Assembly: GCA_902473545.1 (NCBI GenBank)
Contig: CABRSG010000049.1
Location: forward strand, 1-11,085
DNA length: 11,085 nucleotides
Direction of reading: 5' to 3'
DNA from: an uncultured Lachnospiraceae bacterium
GTDB lineage: Bacteria; Bacillota; Clostridia; Lachnospirales; Lachnospiraceae
Shown here: in pieces, positions 6,533 to 11,085 of the stretch
Numbering within the stretch: position 1 is the first letter of the stretch
How the letters are laid out: each line of letters starts with the position of its first letter
Notes under the pieces: model-generated
The model's input: the letters and a program-made list of their open reading frames with translations, nothing else
What the model was told of the DNA's origin: nothing
The model's database searches: none
Translations under genes and position numbers: made by a program

Positions 6533-7036
6533 ATGAATCTGATTGTAGCGGCTGACAGAAACTGGGCGATTGGCAAGGACAATAAGCTTTTGGTGAGCAT
6601 ACCGGCGGATATGAAATTTTTCCGCCAGACGACGACCGGAAAGGTGGTCGTGGTGGGGAGAAAGACGCTGGAGAGCTTTCCGAACGGGCTTCCGCTGAAA
6701 AACCGCACCAATGTTGTACTCACGAAAAACGAAAATTATAAGGTGCAGGATGCCATTGTTGTGCACAGCATGGAGGAGCTGAAGAGAGAACTGAAAAAAT
6801 ATAATAGCGAAGATATTTACGTAATCGGCGGGGACAGTGTGTACCGGCAGCTTTTGCCGTACTGCAGATTTGCGCATGTCACGAAAATCGATCATGCATA
6901 CGAGGCGGACACGTATTTCCCGAACCTTGATGAACTGCCGGAATGGAGTCTTGCGGGGGACAGTGACGAGCAGACATATTTCGACCTGGAGTACGCATTT
7001 ATGCTTTATCAGAATCACAACCCCCAAAAACTCTAA
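6533..7036 (+). CDS. folA: Dihydrofolate reductase
   Basis: NADPH-dependent reduction of dihydrofolate to tetrahydrofolate, replacing the cofactor oxidised by ThyA; the target of trimethoprim. With the start at 6533 the protein has 167 residues, typical of chromosomal bacterial DHFR. Motifs: MNLIVAADRNWAIGKDNKLL (1-20) with the Met20-loop region; IPADMKFFRQTT with substrate-binding acid D26; VVVGRKTLESFP (39-50, nucleotide site); DIYVIGGDSVYRQLLP (94-109) with the GG cofactor loop; and a C-terminal beta strand YAFMLYQ. The start was chosen over a longer open frame from 6413 because AGGAGG overlaps the thyA stop (6521-6526), only 6 bases before this ATG, and because MNLIVAADRN is the canonical N-terminus. 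The 11-bp gap to thyA implies one mRNA. It has no sequence hallmark of a mobile trimethoprim-resistance variant. Confidence 0.95.
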   Translation: MNLIVAADRNWAIGKDNKLLVSIPADMKFFRQTTTGKVVVVGRKTLESFPNGLPLKNRTNVVLTKNENYKVQDAIVVHSMEELKRELKKYNSEDIYVIGGDSVYRQLLPYCRFAHVTKIDHAYEADTYFPNLDELPEWSLAGDSDEQTYFDLEYAFMLYQNHNPQKL

Positions 7037-7059
7037 TATCTTAAATTTATCGAAAAGAA

Positions 7060-7088
7060 TTGCCAATTTTTCATATTTTTGTTATAGT
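7060..7088 (+). promoter_or_regulatory. asnB: Sigma-A-like promoter for asnB
   Basis: TTGCCA (7060-7065), a 17-bp spacer, then TATAGT (7083-7088), each matching five of six consensus bases. The predicted start near 7095 leaves a leader of about 50 nt. It lies in the 109-bp gap after DHFR, in which I see no clear intrinsic terminator, so some read-through from the thyA-folA transcript is possible. Confidence 0.7.
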
Positions 7089-7145
7089 ATATGCTTAGAA
7101 ACGGAAAAATAAGGCTATCATTCACATAAAAAGAAGGAAAAGAAA

Positions 7146-8990
7146 ATGTGTGGAATTGCAGGATTTGCGGGAAAACAGGGAAATAAAGAAGAGATATTAG
7201 AGAAGATGATGGACGTGATTAAGCATCGCGGACCGGATTCGGAAGGAAAATATACGACGGACGACGTGGCGTTCGGCTTCCGCCGTCTGAGCATCATCGA
7301 TCTGGAGAGCGGCTCCCAGCCAATGTTCAATGAGGACGGGCAGATCGCGCTGATCTTCAACGGCGAGATTTACAACAGCCCGGAGCTGCGCGAACGTTTC
7401 CGGGCGAAGGGACATGTGTTTGCCAACCGCTCCGATTCAGAGACGCTGATCCATGGCTACGAGGAGTACGGCGAGAAGCTGGTGCACGAGCTGCGCGGGA
7501 TGTTCGGCTTTGCCATCTGGGACAACCGCAAAAAGCGCTTGTTCCTCGCGCGCGATTTTTTCGGCATCAAGCCGGTGTACTACGCGGTGATCAATGGAAA
7601 TCTGGTGTTTGGTTCGGAGATCAAGAGTATTCTGGAATTTCCGGGTTATAAAAGGGAAGTAAATATGGAAGCGCTGGAGCAGTATCTGTCCTTCCAGTAT
7701 TCAGCGATGCCGGAGACGTTTTTCAAGGGAATTTACCGGCTGCTGCCGGGACATTATCTCACATGGTCGAACGGCGAGCTGAACACGACGCAGTATTTCG
7801 ACCCGACACTGGAGCCGGTTTCGAAGGACAAGCAGGAGACGCTTGTGAAAAAACTGGACGAGGTGCTGGAGGATTCCGTGCAGAAGCATATGCTTGCCGA
7901 TGTGGAGGTCGGGGCATTCCTCTCAAGCGGCGTGGATTCCAGCTACATTGCGGCAAAGTATTCCGGGAAAAAGACGTTTACCGTTGGATTTTTTGACAAG
8001 GATAACCAGTACAACGAGACGCACTACGCGGAGGAATGCGCAAAGTATCTCGGACTGGAAAACTACAGCCATACCATCACAGAGGATGAATACTGGGGCG
8101 AGATGCCAAAGATCATGTGGCATATGGACGAGCCGCTGGCGGATCCGGCGGCAATTGCACTGTATTTTGTGGCGCGCGAGGCGGCAAAGCATGTAAAGGT
8201 CGTTACCTCCGGCGAGGGCGCAGATGAGTTCTTCGGCGGATATACGATCTATAGGGAACCGCTTTCTCTGCGCTGGCTTGACTGGCTCCCGGCAGGCTGG
8301 AGACGTTCGATGGCGCGTCTTGCGGAAAAACTGCCGGAGGGCATGAAGGGCAGAAGCTACATCATCCGCGCAAGCAAAACGGTGCAGGAGCGTTTCATCG
8401 GAAACGCAAATATATTTACAGCGGAGGAGAGAAAGAAGCTTTTAAAAGAAAAGACGAAAGCGGTTACGCCGCAGCAGCTTCTGGCGCCGCAGTATAAAAA
8501 GATGCAGCAGTATGACGACACGACGAAGATGCAATATATCGACCTCACCAACTGGCTGCCGGGCGATATCCTGCTGAAGGCGGACAAGATGAGTATGGCG
8601 CATTCGCTGGAGCTGCGGGTGCCGTTTCTGGACAGGGAAGTGTTCAAGACGGCGCGGAGTATCCGCACAAACATGAAATTAAAGGATAAGACGACGAAAT
8701 TTGCCTTTCGCCGCGTGGCGGAGAAATATCTGCCGGAATTTACCACAAACAAAAAGAAGCTTGGTTTCCCGGTGCCGATCCGCGTATGGCTGAAGGAGGA
8801 TACCGGATACGGAAAGGTGAGGGAGGCGTTCACCGGCGCGGCGGCGAACCAGTTCTTCCACACAGAGCCGATTTTGCAGCTTCTGGACGACCATAAGAAC
8901 GGTGTTCGCGACAACAGCCGCAAGATCTGGACTATTTATACCTTTCTGGTATGGTACAAAGTATTTTTTGAGGATGTAAAAAGCGCATGA
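7146..8990 (+). CDS. asnB: Asparagine synthetase B, glutamine-hydrolysing
   Basis: Makes asparagine from aspartate, ATP and glutamine. It has 614 residues, the normal full length. The N-terminal class II glutamine amidotransferase domain (about 1-200) begins MCGIAGFAG; C2 becomes the N-terminal nucleophile after Met removal. It also has RRLSIID (46-52), FNGEIYN (71-77) and NRSDSET (94-100). The C-terminal synthetase domain has the PP-loop SSGVDSS (260-266) for ATP, SGEGADEFFGGY with E357 and D360, and LLKADKMSMAHSLELRVPFLD starting at 476 (written as LLKADKM then RVPFLD). The ATG at 7146 has AGAAGGAAAAG just upstream. It heads a two-gene unit: its TGA overlaps the ATG of the homocysteine methyltransferase-family gene. 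No T-box-like leader is visible in the short 5' region, so regulation by tRNA-Asn is not supported. Confidence 0.96.
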   Translation: MCGIAGFAGKQGNKEEILEKMMDVIKHRGPDSEGKYTTDDVAFGFRRLSIIDLESGSQPMFNEDGQIALIFNGEIYNSPELRERFRAKGHVFANRSDSETLIHGYEEYGEKLVHELRGMFGFAIWDNRKKRLFLARDFFGIKPVYYAVINGNLVFGSEIKSILEFPGYKREVNMEALEQYLSFQYSAMPETFFKGIYRLLPGHYLTWSNGELNTTQYFDPTLEPVSKDKQETLVKKLDEVLEDSVQKHMLADVEVGAFLSSGVDSSYIAAKYSGKKTFTVGFFDKDNQYNETHYAEECAKYLGLENYSHTITEDEYWGEMPKIMWHMDEPLADPAAIALYFVAREAAKHVKVVTSGEGADEFFGGYTIYREPLSLRWLDWLPAGWRRSMARLAEKLPEGMKGRSYIIRASKTVQERFIGNANIFTAEERKKLLKEKTKAVTPQQLLAPQYKKMQQYDDTTKMQYIDLTNWLPGDILLKADKMSMAHSLELRVPFLDREVFKTARSIRTNMKLKDKTTKFAFRRVAEKYLPEFTTNKKKLGFPVPIRVWLKEDTGYGKVREAFTGAAANQFFHTEPILQLLDDHKNGVRDNSRKIWTIYTFLVWYKVFFEDVKSA

Positions 8991-9862
8991 CGAAAAAAGA
9001 ATTTGAAAAACTTGCAGAGGACATTATTATTTTAGACGGTGCGACCGGCTCCAACCTTTTAAAGGCAGGAATGCCGCGCGGAATCTGCACGGAGCAGTGG
9101 ATCCTGGAAAATGAACAGGTGCTGATCGACCTGCAGAGAGCTTATGTGGAGGCGGGCAGCCAGATCGTGTGCGCACCGACCTTCGGCGCAAACCGCCGGA
9201 ATCTGGCGTCTCACGGGCTGCTGGATAAGCTTGCGGATATGAACAAACGTCTGGTGGATATCTCCCTGCGGGCGACGGAGGGACGCGCTTACGTGGCGGG
9301 CGATATGTCCACCGGCGGCGTGGCGATCGGTTCCGCTCCGGATGCCACCTATGAGGAAGCGTTTGAGCGCTACGCTGAACAGATCTCACATCTTGTGAAC
9401 GCGGGAGCAGACCTTCTGCTGGCAGAGACGATGATCAGCATTGACGAAACGGCGGCGGCAGTGGAGGCGGCAAAATCTGTGTGTGATCTGCCGATTCTGT
9501 GCAGCATGACGGTGGAGGCGGACGGAAGCCTTTATTTTGGCGGCAGCGCGCAGGAGGCGCTGGAGACGCTGCAGGAGGTAGGCGCGTCTGCGGTGGGTGT
9601 GAATTGTTCGGTAGGACCGGATCAGTTGGAAGCGGTTGTTGCCGGGCTTCGAAAGATCGCGCGCGTGCCGGTGATCGCAAAGCCGAATGCAGGAATGCCG
9701 AAGATCACAGAAAAAGGAGAAGCCCTCTACAGCATGACACCGGAGGACTTCGGAAAACATATGGAGAAACTGGTGAGGGCAGGAGCCGGCATTGTAGGCG
9801 GCTGCTGCGGAACGACACCAGAATACATCAGAGAAATGTGCAGCAGAATTTTATCTGTCTGA
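8987..9862 (+). CDS. Homocysteine S-methyltransferase family protein (stand-alone Hcy domain)
   Basis: Predicted cytosolic TIM-barrel enzyme with a zinc-bound thiolate site that transfers methyl groups to homocysteine. In 291 residues it contains only the Hcy-binding domain equivalent to the N-terminal module of MetH. Motifs: ILDGATGSNLLKAGMP (15-30), CAPTFGANRRNL (62-73), LLAETM (144-149), VGVNCSVGP with zinc ligand C207, AKPNAGMP (231-238), and VGGCCGTTPEYI with C273 and C274. The cysteine triad is intact, so it is probably active. There is no folate- or B12-binding module, so it either uses S-methylmethionine or SAM as MmuM-type enzymes do, or works with separate corrinoid and folate subunits. 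The ATG overlaps the asnB stop as ATGA, with GAGG 13 bases upstream, implying translational coupling. A terminator lies immediately after the stop codon. Confidence 0.87.
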   Translation: MTKKEFEKLAEDIIILDGATGSNLLKAGMPRGICTEQWILENEQVLIDLQRAYVEAGSQIVCAPTFGANRRNLASHGLLDKLADMNKRLVDISLRATEGRAYVAGDMSTGGVAIGSAPDATYEEAFERYAEQISHLVNAGADLLLAETMISIDETAAAVEAAKSVCDLPILCSMTVEADGSLYFGGSAQEALETLQEVGASAVGVNCSVGPDQLEAVVAGLRKIARVPVIAKPNAGMPKITEKGEALYSMTPEDFGKHMEKLVRAGAGIVGGCCGTTPEYIREMCSRILSV

Positions 9863-10624
9863 CGTAAAGACCGGATCTGCGGGATAGCCGCCCCGGTCTT
9901 TTTGCATACAGCGCTGCACGCTGTCGCGGGAGTTGCCCCAGTCCTTATCCTTGTTGCGGTAATCGTATTTCTCGGTAAACCAGGTAACCTCCTCCTCCAG
10001 GCGTTTCATGTTCGTCTGCATGAGAGAGAAGAGTGTCTGGTAAAACGCCTTTTTGTGTTTATCGTCCAGACGGGTATCGGCGGTCTCCACCAGATGCGAA
10101 AAATGGTGCAGGCAAAAGCCCTTGCTGTTTTCGAAAAGCGTGCGAAATTCATCACTGTTTACGTACATCTCGAAAAAAGTGTCTATGTAGCGCCCGTAGT
10201 TGGCGTGAATGTGGTCACAGACATAACAGTGCGCTTCTTTTTCCGCAACCCAGGCGCCGATCGACGTCTTTGGAGCTTCCGTGTCGGGCGACGATTTTTT
10301 CATCCGTCCGAAAAACGACGATTTTCCGGGAGAAAACTTTTGTATCTGTTCCGAAAGCTCTGCGTTCAGCTTTTTGAAATGCGTGCTCAGAATGAGGGCA
10401 CTGCCGAGGCGATTGCCGTAATCAAACATCATTTTGTAGTGATGGCGGCAAAAGCCGACCTTGTCCGTCTGGGCGCGGACATCGTCTTCCATATAGGAAG
10501 CCTGGCTCCCAAGAGCAAAATTGATTGCATGCTGTTCCAGATTGCGCTCGATAAAGCAGAACGGACACTCATCGTTTGCCTTGAACGCATCCATCAGCGG
10601 GATAGTGTAAATGGATTCCTTCAT
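9851..10624 (-). CDS. DUF6062 family protein with duplicated Cys/His motifs
   Basis: Cytosolic-looking protein of 257 residues with no signal peptide or membrane helix; function unknown. It resembles the clostridial DUF6062 family, beginning MKESIYTIPLMDAF and containing FALGSQASYMEDDVR. Two similar halves can be seen. The first has C20-P-F-C23 and GFCRHH (C59, H61, H62); the second has C133-Y-V-C136-D-H and GFCLHH (C171, H173, H174). Spacing between the CxxC and CxHH elements is nearly identical, suggesting an ancient duplication and two zinc- or iron-type metal sites (inference). A charged Ser/Lys-rich segment at about 97-120 separates the halves. The ATG at 10624 is preceded by AAGGAGG. 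The 3' end overlaps the convergent methyltransferase gene by 12 bp, and codons 242-253 coincide with that operon's terminator hairpin. Confidence 0.82.
   Translation of the reverse strand: MKESIYTIPLMDAFKANDECPFCFIERNLEQHAINFALGSQASYMEDDVRAQTDKVGFCRHHYKMMFDYGNRLGSALILSTHFKKLNAELSEQIQKFSPGKSSFFGRMKKSSPDTEAPKTSIGAWVAEKEAHCYVCDHIHANYGRYIDTFFEMYVNSDEFRTLFENSKGFCLHHFSHLVETADTRLDDKHKKAFYQTLFSLMQTNMKRLEEEVTWFTEKYDYRNKDKDWGNSRDSVQRCMQKDRGGYPADPVFTSDR
9866..9903 (+). terminator. Intrinsic terminator of the asnB-methyltransferase operon
   Basis: A perfect 9-bp stem (AAAGACCGG at 9866-9874, CCGGTCTTT at 9893-9901) encloses an 18-base loop with a smaller GCGG/CCGC helix, followed by a T-run (9899-9903). 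It begins three bases after the methyltransferase stop codon. It lies wholly inside the antisense DUF6062 coding region. Read on the minus strand, the hairpin has only TTT after it, so it should act mainly on the plus strand. Confidence 0.8.
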
Positions 10625-10650
10625 AATGTAAAACCTCCTTAGATATAATT

Positions 10651-10679
10651 AGTATACTACGCAGAGAACCTTCGCGCAA
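10651..10679 (-). promoter_or_regulatory. Probable promoter for the DUF6062 gene
   Basis: On the minus strand, TTGCGC (10679-10674), a 17-bp spacer, then TATACT (10656-10651). The -10 box is good and the -35 box is weak. The leader to the ATG at 10624 would be about 20 nt and contains the AAGGAGG site. Confidence 0.5.
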
Positions 10680-10682
10680 CCG

Positions 10683-10711
10683 TTGCAAAAAAATTAAAAG
10701 TCAAGTATAAT
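10683..10711 (+). promoter_or_regulatory. Sigma-A-like promoter for the pseudouridine synthase gene
   Basis: TTGCAA (10683-10688), a 17-bp spacer, then a perfect TATAAT (10706-10711). The predicted start near 10718 implies a leader of about 117 nt. Its -35 box is back to back with that of the divergent DUF6062 promoter, within the short inverted repeat GCAAC-C-GTTGC (10676-10686). Confidence 0.65.
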
Positions 10712-10717
10712 GAACGG

Positions 10718-10834
10718 AGTGAACAGTAATTGAACGAATAGCAGCGAGCGCACATCCCGGATGGAGTGCTGCGGCTGCTGGCAGACGCAGGCATGGAAGC
10801 GCGTCTAGTCCCAGTCCTGAGGAAAGGAGAGCAC
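10718..10834 (+). promoter_or_regulatory. Long 5' leader of the pseudouridine synthase mRNA
   Basis: This 117-nt stretch lies between the predicted start site and the coding start. It is more G/C-rich than the promoter and contains local complementarities (for example CAGC/GCTG around GCAC/GTGC at about 10743-10777), so it may fold. It also holds a 15-codon frame without a Shine-Dalgarno site (10761-10808). It matches no riboswitch, T-box or ribosomal-protein leader that I recognise, and may be ordinary untranslated leader. Confidence 0.3.
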
Positions 10835-11085
10835 ATGGCATCAGATTGCACAAAGGAGAATATTCGGAAAATTGCAGATACAAAAGAGCCGGTGCGCATT
10901 AATAAATATCTTGCGCAGGCGGGCATCTGCTCTCGCCGGGAGGCGGACCGCCTGATCGCGGAGGGGAAGGTGCTGGTGGACGGCGCTGTAGCGCTTGCCG
11001 GGCAGAAGGTGCTTCCGTCGCAGGACATCCGCGTGGAGGGAGAACGTGCCGTGCGTGAGCAAAAGCGCATCCTGCTTGTTGTGAA
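10835..11085 (+). CDS. rRNA pseudouridine synthase, RluF/RsuA family (5' part)
   Basis: Start of a gene that runs off the right edge, with 83 complete codons visible. After a short charged N-terminal extension (about residues 1-19), an S4 RNA-binding domain is clear: RINKYLAQAGICSRREADRL (21-40), then EGKVLVDG, an AGQKV turn and a DIRVEG strand. The ICSRREAD form is closer to RluF (23S rRNA) than to RluB/RsuA in my recollection, but the catalytic domain with its Asp lies outside the window, so the target base cannot be assigned. The ATG at 10835 was chosen for the AAAGGAGA site just upstream. The frame stays open back to 10742, with possible starts at 10766 (GTG) and 10793 (ATG), but neither has a good ribosome binding site and the upstream residues are not part of the S4 fold. 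Confidence 0.85.
   Translation, partial: MASDCTKENIRKIADTKEPVRINKYLAQAGICSRREADRLIAEGKVLVDGAVALAGQKVLPSQDIRVEGERAVREQKRILLVV

Noticed and set aside
7037..7145. Possible T-box or other riboswitch upstream of asnB
   Set aside because: The leader after the predicted start is only about 50 nt and contains no T-box consensus or hairpin-terminator arrangement.
9902..10642. 246-codon plus-strand open frame covering nearly all of the DUF6062 gene
   Set aside because: It lies directly downstream of the operon terminator with no promoter, and its composition is shadow-like; the minus strand has a good ribosome binding site and paired Cys/His motifs.
10657..11070. 137-codon minus-strand open frame at the right edge
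   Set aside because: It is antisense to an unmistakable S4 domain on the plus strand, is Ser/Arg-rich low-complexity, and shows no family motif.

Overview
The window looks like chromosomal DNA from an anaerobic Firmicute, most likely Lachnospiraceae (Clostridium cluster XIVa). This rests on AGGAGG-type ribosome binding sites, sigma-A-like promoters, mid-range G+C with G/C-rich third codon positions, and family content common in that group: a DHHW protein, DUF4358, DUF6062, and a thymidylate synthase with a PCC active site. The organism assignment is inference. I saw no tRNA, rRNA, insertion sequence, CRISPR array or phage gene.

Layout. (1) 53-1450 (+) encodes a PepV/Sapep-type M20 dipeptidase, closed by a bidirectional terminator. 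(2) 1490-2951 (-) encodes a membrane-anchored SGNH/GDSL hydrolase followed by a DUF4358 lipoprotein. (3) 3101-5658 (+), transcribed away from (2), encodes an MBOAT O-acyltransferase and a DHHW (AlgX/AlgJ-like) protein. Blocks 2 and 3 share a 149-bp intergenic region with two sigma-A-like promoters whose -10 boxes overlap, next to a perfect 11-bp inverted repeat. Together they look like a locus for O-acylation (probably O-acetylation) of an exported glycan. (4) thyA and a DHFR gene (5676-7036) follow the DHHW gene with very short gaps and may be co-transcribed with it. (5) A new promoter drives asnB and a stand-alone homocysteine S-methyltransferase-family gene that overlaps it by 4 bp (7146-9862). 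(6) A DUF6062 gene (9851-10624, -) converges on that pair, and the pair's terminator lies inside the DUF6062 coding end. (7) A divergent promoter pair precedes the start of an RluF/RsuA-type pseudouridine synthase gene, which runs off the right edge.

The most notable observation is in the MBOAT gene. At a run of eight A (4390-4397) the open frame leaves the family's expected C-terminus, and that C-terminus (last membrane helix plus a SYNPFLYFRF-type tail) continues intact in the -1 frame to 4500. This could be a sequencing or assembly error, a phase-variable tract, transcriptional slippage, or programmed -1 frameshifting on A_AAA_AAA. The remaining genes are ordinary metabolism: dTMP synthesis with DHF recycling (ThyA/DHFR), asparagine synthesis, possible methionine synthesis and peptide degradation.
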